Shown: positions 52,454 through 61,847, numbered from the stretch's first letter. The stretch is 64,000 nt of DNA from Streptomyces sp. Tue6028 (GCF_002300165.1 NZ_MLCE01000026.1:248001-312000); one strand, 5' to 3'. The notes: generated by a model from the letters alone, not told the origin. Numbers and translations: made by a program.

Positions 52454-55400
52454 CTAGCCCTCTGACGTCTTGCCACTCGAACGGGTTGCGCCGGCGGCGG
52501 CACCCGCCTTGACTCCGCTGTCTTTGCCGCCGGACGGCGCCTCGAAGGACTCCAGCGCCTCCAGGACGTCCTGGACGCGGGAGATCTCGGCGTTGATGTC
52601 CTCGCGGCGCCGCACCAGGACCTCCAGGTCGCGCTTGCCCTCCTCGACGGCCGCCTTGGCCTCCTGGATGGCCTCGGACCTGATCTTCTCCGCCTCGCCG
52701 ACGACCGAGTTCTTCTTCTGTTCGGCCTCCTTGAGGAGACCCTCAGCCTTCTTCACGGCGGCGATGCGCACCTTGCTCGCCTCGGAATTGGCTTCCGAGA
52801 CCAGGTCCTTCGCCTTCGCCTCGGCCTCGGCGAGCTGGTCCTCGGCGGCCTTCACCAGCGTGTCACAGCGCTCGCCGGCCGTCTTCATCGCCTCGGCCGA
52901 CTCGCGGCGCGCCCGCTCGTGCAGGTCCTCGATCTCCGAGGTGATCCGGTCGCGCAGCTCCTCCGCGCGCTCCCGGATCGCCGTCGCGTCCCGGCGCGCA
53001 CCGACCAGCAGCTCGTCCGCGTCCGTGCGGGCCCGCTCCACCAGGGTGTTGCCCTCGACGGTCGCCTCGGAGACCAGACGCTCGGCCTCGCCCCGCGCGA
53101 CGCCGACCATCGTGTCGGCCTGCGACTCGGCGTCCGCCGTGGTCTTCTGCGCGCTCTGCTGCGCCTCGGCGAGCAGCTTGTCCGCCTCGGACGCCGTCTC
53201 CGAGATGAGCGTGTCGACCTGCTCGGCGGCCTCCGAGCGCCGCTTGTTGGCGTCCTGGCGCGCCTCGTCCAGCGTCCGCTCGGCCTCCTCGCGCGCCGAC
53301 GAGGTGAGCCGCTCGGCCTCCTCCTCGGCCCGCGCCTTGACGCGCTCCGCCTCGGCCCGGGTCCGCTCGGCGTGCTGCTGCGCGGACCCGACCGTCTCGG
53401 CGGCCTCGGCGCGCAGCCGCTCCGCGTCGCCCGTCGCGTCCGCGATGAGCTTCTCGGCCTTCGCCACGGACTCGGCGCGGACCCGCTCGGCCTCGGCGGC
53501 GGTCTCGGTCGCCAGCCGCTCGGCCTCCGACGTCGCCTCGGTGATCAGGGTGTCGACCTGCGTGGCCGCGTCCGAACGGATCCGGTTCGCGTCCTCACGG
53601 GCGTCGGCGCGGGTGCGCGAGGCGTCCTGGTCGGCGTTGGCGATGGTGTCCGACGCCTCGGTGCGTACGCGCTGGGCGTGCTCGGCGGCGTCCGAACGCA
53701 GCCGCTCCGACTCGGCGACCGCCTCGGACATCGTGCGCTCGGCGAGCGACTTGGCGGCCTCCGTCTCCTCGGCCGCCTCACGGCGCAGGCGCGCCGCGTC
53801 CTCGGAGGCCCGCTCGCGCTCCGCGTAGGCGTCGGCGCGGACCCGGTCCGCCTCCTCCTGCGCCTCGCTGCGCGTACGGTCCGCCGCGTGCTCGGCCGCC
53901 GACCGCAGCCCGGTGATCTCCTCCTGGGCCTGCTCGTGCAGCCCGGAGACGGAGTCGCGCACCTGCTGGGCGGTCTGCTCCGCGTTCGACACCATCTCGG
54001 TGGCGCGCCGGTCGGCCTCCTCGACCAGGCGAACCGCCTCGGCCTGGGCCTCCTCGACACGGTTGCGGGCGGACGCCAGGAGCTCCTCGCTCTGCTCGCG
54101 GGCCCGCTCGCGCTCCTGGTCGGCCTCCTGGCGCGCGGAGCCGAGGAGTTCCTCCGCCTCGCGGCGCCGGCGGGCGGCCTCCTCCTGCGCGGCGGCCAGG
54201 GTCTCGGCGCCCTCGGTCGCCAGCCGCTCGGCCGCGGCCTGCGCCTCGGCCCGCACGCGGTCCGCGGTGTCCTGCGCCTCCGACTTGAGCCGCTCGGCCT
54301 CCGCGGCGGCGTCCGACCGCAGCCGTACGGCGATGGCCTCGCCCTCGGCCCGGGAGGCGGACGCGTCCGCCGCCGCCTCGTTGCGCAGCCGCTCGGCCTC
54401 GGTCTCGGCCTGCGCCTGGAGGGTACGGATCCGCTCGGCGGCCTCCGACCGCAGCCGGTCCGCCTCCTCGGCGGCCTCGCGCCGGATCCGCTCGGCCTCC
54501 GCACGCGCGTCCGTCAGCGCCTGCTCGGCGGCGGCGAGGCGCTCCTCGGCCTCCGTGTGCTGCCGGGTCAGTCCCTCGGCGGCCTCGGCCTGGCGTGCCG
54601 CTATGGCCCGCTCGGTCTCCTCGCGCAGTCCCTCGGCGGCCCGCTCGGCCTCCGCCTTGATCGTCTCGGACTGCTCGACGACCTCCGCGCGGTGCCGTTC
54701 GGCCTCCGCCCGGGTGCGCTCCAGCGTCTCCTCGGCCTGCCGGCGCAGCGTGGTGGCGCGCTCGATGGCCTCGGTGCGGACCTTCTCGCTGTCCGCCGTG
54801 GCCGTCGCCCGCAGCTCGTCCGCGTCCGCCTTCGCCTTGGCGAGCAGCTCCTCGGCGGTCCTGGCCGCCTCCTCGATCTGCTGGACGGCCTCGCGCCGCG
54901 CCTCCGCACGGATGCGCTCACCCTCGGCGACCGCGTCGGCACGCAGCTGCTCGGCCTCGCCACGCAGCCGGCGGGCCTCCTCCTGGAGCTCGACGGTCTT
55001 GGCGCGGTACTCCTTGGTGTCGTCCTTGGCGGCGCCCTTGAGCTCCTCGGCGATGTCGTGCGCCTGGCCGCGCAGCCGGTCGGCCTCGGCCTCCGCCTCG
55101 GAACGGATCCGCTCGGCCTCGTCGGACGCGGCCTTCGTCGTCTTCTTGGCGTCCTCGGACGCCTTGTTCAGCACGTCCTCGGCGGTGCGGGCCGCCTTGG
55201 AGAGCTGGGAGGCGGTCTCCTCCGCCGTGAGGCTGCGGGCCTTCTCGCTGGCCGTCGCGATGATGCTCTCGGCCTCGGTACGGGCGTCGGCGACGAGCTG
55301 CTCGGCCTCGGACTTGGTGTTCTCGGCCTCCTTGGTGGCCTCGCTGACCAGGCGTGCGACCTGCTCCTTCGCGGTCCGCGTGCGCTGCTCGTTCGTCGAC

Positions 55401-56302
55401 TCGGCGCTCGCCAGGGCCTTGGTCGCGGCCTCCTTCGCCTCGGCGACGACCTTGTCCGCCTCCGTGCGCGCCTCGCGCAGCGCCGTCTCGGCCTCCGACA
55501 TGCGCTGCTCGGCGGCCCGGCTCAGCTCCGAGGCCTGGCGGCGTGCGCTGTCCGACTCGGTCGCCGTGGAGCTGCGCAGCTGCTCGGCGTGGTCAGTGGC
55601 CTCCTGGGCCTGCGTGGACGCGGCGTTCAGCAGCCGCTCGGCGTCGGTGCGGGCCCGGCGCAGCAGCGCCTCGGCCTCCGAGCGGGCCGACTCGGCGTCG
55701 TTGGTGAGCCGCTGGCGGGCCTCGCCGGCGATCCGCTCGGCCTCGGCGCGGGCGGTGGCCAGCGCCTGCTCCGCCTCGGCGCGCGACTCGTCGAGGAGAC
55801 GGCGGGCCTGCGACTCGCTGCGGGCGCGCAGCTGCTCCGCCCATGCCACGTTCTCGTTGACGTGCGACTCGACGGTCTGACGGCGCTCGGCCAGCTCCTG
55901 GTCGAGCTGCTGGCGACGGTTGACCGCCTCCTGGTGCAGCTCGGCCTGGAGCCGGGCGGCCTGCTCGGCGTGCTCCTGAAGGATGCGCTGGGTCTGCGCG
56001 CGGGCCTGGCTGAGTTCGCGCTCGGCGTCCGAGCGCAGCTGGTCGGCCTGGATCTGCGCATTACGGAGCAGCTGCTCGGCCTGATAGCCGATGTCGGCGC
56101 CGTCGTAGGCAGGACGGGTCGCCAGACTGCGCCGCGCCTCGTGCAGCTTGGCGCGCAGCACCTCGACCTGATAGCCGAGGTCCTCGGCGTGCTGGACCGC
56201 CTTCTCCCGCTCGGTCTTCAGCCGCTCCATCTCGGCCTCGAACCGAGAGAGGTGGTCGACGTCAGCCGCCGGCTCTCGCTCCTGGCGTTCGTAGCCCCGC
56301 AC
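52454..56302 (-). CDS. scy: Scy, giant coiled-coil polarity organiser
   Basis: About 1282 residues, nearly all coiled coil, matching Scy of S. coelicolor, which with FilP and DivIVA builds the tip-organising centre and sets branching. The short N-terminal part (VDHLSRFEAEMERLKTEREKAVQ and RPAYDGADIGYQAEQLLRNAQ) is distinctive. The rest is Ala/Glu/Arg-rich with repeated blocks such as RSEAEAEADRLRGQAHD, consistent with the long-range 51-residue periodicity described for Scy. The C-terminus (DVLEALESFEAPSGG) is less regular. GTG 56302 (then RGYERQEREP) is chosen; TTG 56332 is an alternative. S. coelicolor Scy is somewhat longer (1326), so repeat number differs. Confidence 0.95.
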   Translation of the reverse strand: MRGYERQEREPAADVDHLSRFEAEMERLKTEREKAVQHAEDLGYQVEVLRAKLHEARRSLATRPAYDGADIGYQAEQLLRNAQIQADQLRSDAERELSQARAQTQRILQEHAEQAARLQAELHQEAVNRRQQLDQELAERRQTVESHVNENVAWAEQLRARSESQARRLLDESRAEAEQALATARAEAERIAGEARQRLTNDAESARSEAEALLRRARTDAERLLNAASTQAQEATDHAEQLRSSTATESDSARRQASELSRAAEQRMSEAETALREARTEADKVVAEAKEAATKALASAESTNEQRTRTAKEQVARLVSEATKEAENTKSEAEQLVADARTEAESIIATASEKARSLTAEETASQLSKAARTAEDVLNKASEDAKKTTKAASDEAERIRSEAEAEADRLRGQAHDIAEELKGAAKDDTKEYRAKTVELQEEARRLRGEAEQLRADAVAEGERIRAEARREAVQQIEEAARTAEELLAKAKADADELRATATADSEKVRTEAIERATTLRRQAEETLERTRAEAERHRAEVVEQSETIKAEAERAAEGLREETERAIAARQAEAAEGLTRQHTEAEERLAAAEQALTDARAEAERIRREAAEEADRLRSEAAERIRTLQAQAETEAERLRNEAAADASASRAEGEAIAVRLRSDAAAEAERLKSEAQDTADRVRAEAQAAAERLATEGAETLAAAQEEAARRRREAEELLGSARQEADQERERAREQSEELLASARNRVEEAQAEAVRLVEEADRRATEMVSNAEQTAQQVRDSVSGLHEQAQEEITGLRSAAEHAADRTRSEAQEEADRVRADAYAERERASEDAARLRREAAEETEAAKSLAERTMSEAVAESERLRSDAAEHAQRVRTEASDTIANADQDASRTRADAREDANRIRSDAATQVDTLITEATSEAERLATETAAEAERVRAESVAKAEKLIADATGDAERLRAEAAETVGSAQQHAERTRAEAERVKARAEEEAERLTSSAREEAERTLDEARQDANKRRSEAAEQVDTLISETASEADKLLAEAQQSAQKTTADAESQADTMVGVARGEAERLVSEATVEGNTLVERARTDADELLVGARRDATAIRERAEELRDRITSEIEDLHERARRESAEAMKTAGERCDTLVKAAEDQLAEAEAKAKDLVSEANSEASKVRIAAVKKAEGLLKEAEQKKNSVVGEAEKIRSEAIQEAKAAVEEGKRDLEVLVRRREDINAEISRVQDVLEALESFEAPSGGKDSGVKAGAAAGATRSSGKTSEG

Positions 56303-56545
56303 TGCGCGGTCCCATCCGTCCCCTGGTCGCAAGTCTTTCCGAACGAGCTCCGTCCATCCGCTGAACGGGGCCCCCGGGGAATGGTGTCAGATCAACGGCG
56401 GAGCATGGGCTGCTGCCCCGACGCTCGACCCCCGAAACCTGGACCCCGGCCCTCGGTCCTGCTCGCTGGAATACGGCAGGACCTCGGCCGTCACCGCACT
56501 GAGGCGACGGCCGCCCCCAACCCTACCGGCCCAGATATACGGAGG

Positions 56546-56986
56546 TCAGTGCTCAGGTGACTCAACAGCCGCCGAAGTGACCAGTTCTGTCAGGACACCG
56601 TGGCAATCCTTGGGGTGCAGGAAGGTGATCCGGGACCCCATGGACCCGATCCGCGGCTCGTCGTAGAGCACCCGTACGCCCTTGCCGCGGATGTCGGCGG
56701 CGTCGCCGTCCACGTCCGCCGTGCCGAAGGCGATGTGGTGCACGCCCTCGCCGTTCTTGGCCAGCCACTTCCCGACGGCGGAGTCCTCGCGGGTGGGTTC
56801 GAGCAGCTGGAGGTAGGAGGCGCCGCCGTCGGACGTCTCGTTGATCTTGAGCATGGCCTCGCGCACGCCCTGCTCCTCGTTGACCTCGGAGTGGAAGACT
56901 TCGAAGCCGTACGTGGCCCGGTAGAACTCGACGGTCTTGTCGAGGTCGAAACAGGCGATCCCAATGTGGTCGATTCGCGTCAGCAT
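56546..56986 (-). CDS. mce: Methylmalonyl-CoA epimerase
   Basis: Converts (2S)- to (2R)-methylmalonyl-CoA so that it can enter the B12-dependent mutase; 146 residues with the vicinal-oxygen-chelate fold. It begins MLTRIDHIGIACFDLDKTVEFY (metal ligand H7), has a second ligand in GEGVHHIAFGTADVD, and a glutamate ligand near the end in HGVLTELV. It is divergent from the thiolase gene across 146 bp. Together with MeaB and the cobalamin adenosyltransferase at 33338-33910 it supports propionyl-CoA use and supply of methylmalonyl units for polyketides. Confidence 0.95.
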   Translation of the reverse strand: MLTRIDHIGIACFDLDKTVEFYRATYGFEVFHSEVNEEQGVREAMLKINETSDGGASYLQLLEPTREDSAVGKWLAKNGEGVHHIAFGTADVDGDAADIRGKGVRVLYDEPRIGSMGSRITFLHPKDCHGVLTELVTSAAVESPEH

Positions 56987-57132
56987 GGAGTCAGTGCAGC
57001 GCTCCGCGAGTGGTTACGCAACGTGCGCGCGATCACACCGCGGGCCGGATGACGCGTGGCTTACCGCTCAGTACATTCGAGTAAACCCTCGTTCACTCCT
57101 CAGCTGTGCAAGCTGGAAGGGGATCGCACCTC

Positions 57133-58335
57133 ATGTCTGGAACGAACAGCACGACCTCCGTGATCGTCGCGGGTGCCCGCACCCCGATGGGACGGTTGCT
57201 GGGCTCCCTCAAGTCCTTCTCCGGAGCCGAGCTCGGAGGCTTCGCGATCAAGGCCGCCCTCGACCGTGCGGGGATCGGTGGCGACCAGGTGCAGTACGTG
57301 ATCATGGGCCAGGTGCTCCAGGCCGGGGCAGGCCAGATCCCGGCCCGCCAGGCCGCCGTCAAGGCCGGCATCCCGATGGGCGTCCCGGCGCTCACCATCA
57401 ACAAGGTGTGTCTGTCCGGCCTCGACGCCATCGCGCTGGCGGACCAGCTGATCCGCGCGGGCGAGTTCGACGTGGTGGTCGCGGGCGGCCAGGAGTCGAT
57501 GACGAACGCGCCGCACCTGCTGCCGAAGTCCCGTGAGGGCTACAAGTACGGCGCGATCGCGATGCTCGACGCCATGGCGCACGACGGACTCACCGATGCC
57601 TTCGAGGGCATCGCCATGGGCGAGTCCACCGAGAAGCACAACGGACGCCTCGGCATCGCCCGTCCGGAGCAGGACGAGATCGCGGCTCTCTCGCACCAGC
57701 GCGCCGCCGCCGCCCAGAAGAACGGCATCTTCGAGGCGGAGATCACGCCGGTCGAGATCCCGCAGCGCAAGGGCGAGCCCGTCGTCTTCAGCAAGGACGA
57801 GGGCATCCGCGGCGAGACCACCGCCGAGTCCCTCGGCAAGCTGCGCCCCGCCTTCACCCGCGACGGCACGATCACCGCGGGCACCGCGTCGCAGATCTCC
57901 GACGGCGCCGCCGCCGTGGTCGTGATGAGCAAGGCCAAGGCGCAGGAGCTCGGCCTGGAGTGGATCGCGGAGATCGGAGCCCACGGCAACGTGGCCGGCC
58001 CGGACAACTCTCTCCAGTCGCAGCCCTCCAACGCCATCCTGCACGCGCTGAAGAAGGAGGGCCTGGAGGTCGAGGACCTCGACCTCATCGAGATCAACGA
58101 GGCCTTCGCCGCGGTCGCCGTCCAGTCAATGAAGGACCTCGGCGTGTCCACGGAAAAGGTGAACGTCAACGGCGGTGCCATCGCCCTCGGTCACCCGATC
58201 GGGATGTCCGGCGCGCGGCTCGTGCTGCACCTCGCGCTGGAGCTGAAGCGGCGCGGCGGCGGTGTCGGCGCGGCCGCGCTGTGCGGTGGCGGCGGTCAGG
58301 GTGACGCGCTCATCGTGCGGGTACCCAAGGCCTGA
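57133..58335 (+). CDS. Acetyl-CoA acetyltransferase (thiolase)
   Basis: Condenses or cleaves acetoacetyl-CoA; 400 residues, a biosynthetic-type thiolase. The acyl-accepting cysteine is C93 in INKVCLSGLDAIALA. GGQESMTNAPHLL follows, the catalytic histidine is in NGGAIALGHPIGMSGARL, and the second cysteine lies in ALCGGGGQGDALIV. ATG 57133 is chosen; the preceding in-frame codons from 57106 have no homology. meaB follows after 38 bp, so they are likely co-transcribed. With the dehydrogenase at 36400 it could provide C4 units to the ethylmalonyl-CoA route. Confidence 0.95.
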   Translation: MSGTNSTTSVIVAGARTPMGRLLGSLKSFSGAELGGFAIKAALDRAGIGGDQVQYVIMGQVLQAGAGQIPARQAAVKAGIPMGVPALTINKVCLSGLDAIALADQLIRAGEFDVVVAGGQESMTNAPHLLPKSREGYKYGAIAMLDAMAHDGLTDAFEGIAMGESTEKHNGRLGIARPEQDEIAALSHQRAAAAQKNGIFEAEITPVEIPQRKGEPVVFSKDEGIRGETTAESLGKLRPAFTRDGTITAGTASQISDGAAAVVVMSKAKAQELGLEWIAEIGAHGNVAGPDNSLQSQPSNAILHALKKEGLEVEDLDLIEINEAFAAVAVQSMKDLGVSTEKVNVNGGAIALGHPIGMSGARLVLHLALELKRRGGGVGAAALCGGGGQGDALIVRVPKA

Positions 58336-58373
58336 CACGTTTTCCTCGTAGAACCCTCGTGAACGGAGCTGTG

Positions 58374-59330
58374 ATGCAGGACGTCTCCTCGCTGGTGGCC
58401 CAGGCCAGGGAAGGCCGGCCGCGGGCCGTGGCCCGGCTGATCTCCCTGGTCGAGGGGGCGGCACCGCAGCTCCGCGAGGTCATGGCGGCGCTCGCGCCGC
58501 TCACCGGCAACGCCTACGTGGTCGGGCTGACCGGCTCGCCGGGCGTCGGCAAGTCGACGTCCACGTCGGCGCTGGTCACGGCCTACCGGAAGCAGGGCAG
58601 ACGGGTCGGAGTGCTGGCCGTCGACCCGTCCTCCCCGTTCAGCGGCGGAGCGCTGCTCGGCGACCGCGTACGCATGTCCGAGCACGCCTCGGACCCCGGT
58701 GTGTACATCCGCTCGATGGCGACCCGCGGCCACCTCGGCGGACTCGCCTGGGCGGCCCCCCAGGCGATCCGGGTGCTGGACGCGGCGGGCTGCGACGTGA
58801 TCCTCGTCGAGACCGTCGGAGTCGGGCAGTCCGAGGTCGAGATCGCTTCCCAGGCGGACACCTCGGTGGTCCTGCTGGCGCCCGGGATGGGTGACGGCAT
58901 CCAGGCCGCGAAGGCCGGAATCCTGGAGATCGGCGACGTCTACGTCGTCAACAAGGCCGACCGGGACGGCGCCGACGCCACCGCCCGCGAGCTCAATCAC
59001 ATGCTGGGGCTCGGGGAGTCGCGGGCGCCGGGGGACTGGCGGCCCCCGATCGTCAAGACGGTCGCCGCCCGTGGCGAGGGGATCGACGAGGTCGTCGAGG
59101 CGCTGGAGAAGCACCGGGCGTGGATGGAGGAGCACGGGGTGCTCGGCGAGCGGCGCCGGGCGCGGGCCGCGCAGGAGGTCGAGACGATCGCCGTCACCGC
59201 GTTGCGGCAGCGGATCGGTGACCTGCACGGGGATCGGCGGCTCGGGGCGCTCGCGGAGCGGATCGTGGCGGGGGAGCTCGACCCGTACCGGGCCGCGGAC
59301 ACGCTGGTGGAGGGGCTGACCGAGGGCTGA
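58374..59330 (+). CDS. meaB: MeaB-type GTPase, methylmalonyl-CoA mutase chaperone
   Basis: G3E-family GTPase of 318 residues that protects methylmalonyl-CoA mutase and gates delivery of adenosylcobalamin. P-loop is GLTGSPGVGKSTSTSAL, the switch region is GVLAVDPSSPFSGGALLGDRVRM, and DVILVETVGVGQSEVEI and NKADRDGAD complete the nucleotide site. ATG 58374 follows ACGGAGC; GTG 58359 is an alternative. The C-terminal dimerisation arm (LRQRIGDLHGDRRLGALAERI) is intact. The mutase is not nearby, but the epimerase is two genes upstream, and an ATP:cobalamin adenosyltransferase lies in this window. Confidence 0.93.
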   Translation: MQDVSSLVAQAREGRPRAVARLISLVEGAAPQLREVMAALAPLTGNAYVVGLTGSPGVGKSTSTSALVTAYRKQGRRVGVLAVDPSSPFSGGALLGDRVRMSEHASDPGVYIRSMATRGHLGGLAWAAPQAIRVLDAAGCDVILVETVGVGQSEVEIASQADTSVVLLAPGMGDGIQAAKAGILEIGDVYVVNKADRDGADATARELNHMLGLGESRAPGDWRPPIVKTVAARGEGIDEVVEALEKHRAWMEEHGVLGERRRARAAQEVETIAVTALRQRIGDLHGDRRLGALAERIVAGELDPYRAADTLVEGLTEG

Positions 59331-59941
59331 CGTCTTCCTGTGCGGAAGGGCCGTCCGGGGGGTGACCTCTCCTGCGTGGGAGGGCTGACCCTTTCTGCGT
59401 GGGACGGCTGACCGAGGGGTGACCCCCTCCGGCTCTGCACCTGTCCGGCCCCGGAGACCGCTGCCCAGCGGCGTCCGGGGCCGACGTGTTTCGCCCCCTC
59501 CGCCCCTGCCCGTCCCTTGCCCCTGGGGGCTCCGCCCCCAGACCCCCGGATCGGCCTGGACGGCCTCGTCCTCAAGCGCCGGACGGGCTGAAGTGCGTCC
59601 CCGGTTCTCAAGGGGCGTCGGACGGGCTGAGGGGCATCGGCCTGGACGGCCTCGTCCTCAAGCGCCGGACGGGCTGAAACGTGCCCCCGGTTCTCAAGCG
59701 CTGGACGGGCTGTGGCGTGCCCCGGTTCTCAAGGGGTGCCGGGTGGGCCGAGGCAGTCCGTCCGGCGATCGAGGGGCGGTGGGCATGGTGGTCAACTCGT
59801 CGTGTCCGCTGTTAAGTTAGGGCGCATGTTCCTCCTCTGTGCGTAGGGCCCGCCCAGGCCCGCGATCGGTCGGCAGTACGCAGGCTGCGCCGTCGCGGTC
59901 CCTCGGTGTCCCCTTTTCGCCTCGACAGAGGATTCACGAGC
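59331..59941. other. Gene-free, repeat-rich spacer after meaB
   Basis: No supported gene. The stretch contains C-rich and G-rich tracts, short repeats of GGGCTGACC type (59360-59420), the hairpin CTGGGGGC TCC GCCCCCAG (59523-59541), and two identical 43-bp copies plus partial copies at 59550-59740. GTTAAGTTAG at about 59811-59820 is the only AT-richer spot and may be part of the promoter of the next gene. Confidence 0.7.
59550..59678. repeat. Perfect 43-bp repeat pair with degenerate neighbours
   Basis: Bases 59550-59592 recur unchanged at 59636-59678 (begins ATCGGCCTGGACGG, ends GGACGGGCTGAA). Shorter pieces (CGGTTCTCAAG, GGACGGGCTG) occur between and after them up to about 59740. Similar sequences are, to my recollection, scattered in intergenic regions of many Streptomyces genomes. 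Confidence 0.85.
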
Positions 59942-61324
59942 ATGTCCACGCCTTCCACCGGGCGGCCCTCGTACGCCGCCGTGCTGCGCATCCCGTACGC
60001 CCGCCGTACCTTCGGCGCCGCCCTGCTGGGCCGCCTGTCGTACGGGATCGTCTCCCTCTCCGTGATGCTGGCCGTGACCCGGGCGACCGGGTCGTACACC
60101 GTCGCCGGCACGGTGATGGCGCTGTTCGGCGCCACCAGCGTCTTCCTGTCCCCGGCGCGCGCGGCCCTGGTCGACCGGCACGGTCCGCGCGCCGCGCTGC
60201 TCCCCATGGCCCTGCTCTACGCCGCGCTCCTCGGCACGCTCGCGGCGGCGAGCTGGCGGCCCGGCGTGCCCCCGGTGGTGCTCGGCGCCGTCGCGGTCGC
60301 GGCGGGTTCCTGCACACCTCCGCTCGGCCCCACGATGCGCGCGGTCTGGGGTGAACTCGTCGGCGACCGGCTGCTGTTGCAGCGCGCCTACAGCCTGGAC
60401 GGTGTCGCCGAGGAAGTGCTGTTCGTCTCCGGCCCGCTGCTGGTCGGCGCGCTGGTGCAGATCGCGCCCCCGGCGGCCGGCGTCGCGCTCAGCGGGCTGC
60501 TGGTGGGCGCCGGGACGCTCGCGTTCGTCGCGTCGCCGGCCGTCCGCGACGTGCGGCCGTCCGGTGTGCGGAGGCCGGGGCGGGACGCCGCCCGGCCGAG
60601 CGCAGCGCGGGCGCTGGTGCGGCCCGTGGTCGTCGCCGCCGGGGTCGGGCTGTGCCTCGGCGCGGTCGACCTGCTGGTCCTCGCCTTCGCCGGGGAACGG
60701 CACCACGGCGACGACGTGGTCGCCTGGGTGCTCGCGGCGCTGTCGGCCGGCAGCGCGGTCGGCGGCCTGCTGAACGGCGCCGTCGACTGGCGGACCAGCG
60801 CCCGCGTCCGACTGCCGCTGCTGGCCGTCGGACTGGGCCTGGCCCTGGCCGCCGCCGGACTCGCCCCCGGCCTCGGCACGCTGGCGGCCGCGGTGGCCTG
60901 CGCGGGCTTCTTCGTGGCTCCGGCGCTCACCACGGCGTATCTGCTGGCGGACGAGACGGCTCCGGAGGGTTCCCGGACCCAGGCGGGCGCCTGGGTGAAC
61001 ACGGCCGTGAACGCCGGCAGTTCGGGAGGCACGGCGGCGATCGGTCTGCTGGTCGGGCGGCTGCCGCTGAGTGTGTGCTTCGCGGTCTCGGGAGCCGTGG
61101 CACTGCTTGCCGCGCTGGTCTCCGGCTGGGGCGGCCGGGCCACGGCGGAGGGGGCGGGGCCCCACATGGGCCCGGAGAGTCCGGAGCGTGAGGGGGACAG
61201 GGCTGCGGAGCCGGGCCGGAGCCGACGCTCTCGGCCCGCCGTGGCGTCCGGTGCGCCGTCGGCCGCGGAAGGTCCGGCGCCGTCTTCCGTGCACGGCGGC
61301 TCGGCGGGATCCTCGTCCCGATGA
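59942..61324 (+). CDS. MFS transporter
   Basis: A 460-residue major facilitator protein with about twelve membrane helices. The cytoplasmic loop between helices 2 and 3 reads ARAALVDRHGPRAALLP, a variant of the DRxGRR motif. The last ~50 residues are a charged, disordered tail (PESPEREGDRAAEPGRSRRSRP). Most similar in style to small-molecule exporters. ATG 59942 is preceded by AGAGGA; a longer start at 59906 would add a short charged stretch. It is convergent with a MarR-type regulator, which may control it despite the orientation. Substrate unknown. Confidence 0.85.
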   Translation: MSTPSTGRPSYAAVLRIPYARRTFGAALLGRLSYGIVSLSVMLAVTRATGSYTVAGTVMALFGATSVFLSPARAALVDRHGPRAALLPMALLYAALLGTLAAASWRPGVPPVVLGAVAVAAGSCTPPLGPTMRAVWGELVGDRLLLQRAYSLDGVAEEVLFVSGPLLVGALVQIAPPAAGVALSGLLVGAGTLAFVASPAVRDVRPSGVRRPGRDAARPSAARALVRPVVVAAGVGLCLGAVDLLVLAFAGERHHGDDVVAWVLAALSAGSAVGGLLNGAVDWRTSARVRLPLLAVGLGLALAAAGLAPGLGTLAAAVACAGFFVAPALTTAYLLADETAPEGSRTQAGAWVNTAVNAGSSGGTAAIGLLVGRLPLSVCFAVSGAVALLAALVSGWGGRATAEGAGPHMGPESPEREGDRAAEPGRSRRSRPAVASGAPSAAEGPAPSSVHGGSAGSSSR

Positions 61325-61329
61325 GAAGC

Positions 61330-61363
61330 GGCGGGCGACGGGACGGTGTTCCCGCCGCCCGCC
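61330..61363. terminator. Bidirectional terminator between MFS and MarR genes
   Basis: GGCGGGCG (61330-61337) pairs with 61356-61363, and the inside also pairs (CGGGA with TCCCG). Confidence 0.65.
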
Positions 61364-61370
61364 CGCTCCG

Positions 61371-61847
61371 TCAGGGCTTTCCGCGCTGTCCGCGCAGGTG
61401 CTCGGCGATCGGCCGCAGCGACTTGTGGAGGTCTTCCAGCGCCTCGGGGGACAGCAGGTCGATGAAGTGCTTGCGCACGGACGCCACATGATGGGGCGCG
61501 ACCTTCTTCATCGTCTCCATGCCGTGCGGGGTCAGGACGGCATACAGTCCCCGGCGGTCGGACTCGCAGTTCTCGCGGCGCACCAGATCCGCGTTCTCCA
61601 TACGGGTGATCTGGTGCGAGAGCCGGCTCTTGGACTGGAGGGTGGCGGACGCGAGGTCGCTCATCCGCATCCGTACGCCCTCCGACTCGGAGAGGTTCAC
61701 CAGGATCTCGTAGTCGTTCATCGTCAGCCCGAACGGCTGGAGGTCCCTCTCGAGCTGGTACGTCAACAGCCTGTTGACCTCCAGGTGGGTGCGCCAGGCG
61801 CACTGCTCCGCATCGGTCAGCCAGCGCGTGGCCGTCTCGGTCTCCAT
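61371..61847 (-). CDS. MarR-family transcriptional regulator
   Basis: A 158-residue winged-helix regulator. The core is QPFGLTMNDYEILVNLSESEGVRMRMSDLASATLQSKSRLSHQITRMENADLVRRENCESDRRGLYAVLTPHG, with the DRRG wing motif typical of MarR. Helices at both ends form the dimer. A single cysteine just before the wing (ENCESDRRG) could make it redox-sensitive, as in some MarR proteins; that is inference. The start is ATG 61847; the AT-rich stretch before it (TAGACT on the minus strand, about ten bases upstream) may be its -10 box. Likely ligand is a phenolic or drug-like compound. Confidence 0.9.
   Translation of the reverse strand: METETATRWLTDAEQCAWRTHLEVNRLLTYQLERDLQPFGLTMNDYEILVNLSESEGVRMRMSDLASATLQSKSRLSHQITRMENADLVRRENCESDRRGLYAVLTPHGMETMKKVAPHHVASVRKHFIDLLSPEALEDLHKSLRPIAEHLRGQRGKP

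Noticed and set aside
52919..56560. 1213-codon plus-strand frame opposite scy
   Set aside because: Leu/Gly/Arg repeats mirror the coiled-coil repeats of scy; not an independent protein.
59826..59846. Six-codon frame (MFLLCA) before the MFS gene as a leader peptide
   Set aside because: No ribosome site is seen, and such short frames are expected by chance.
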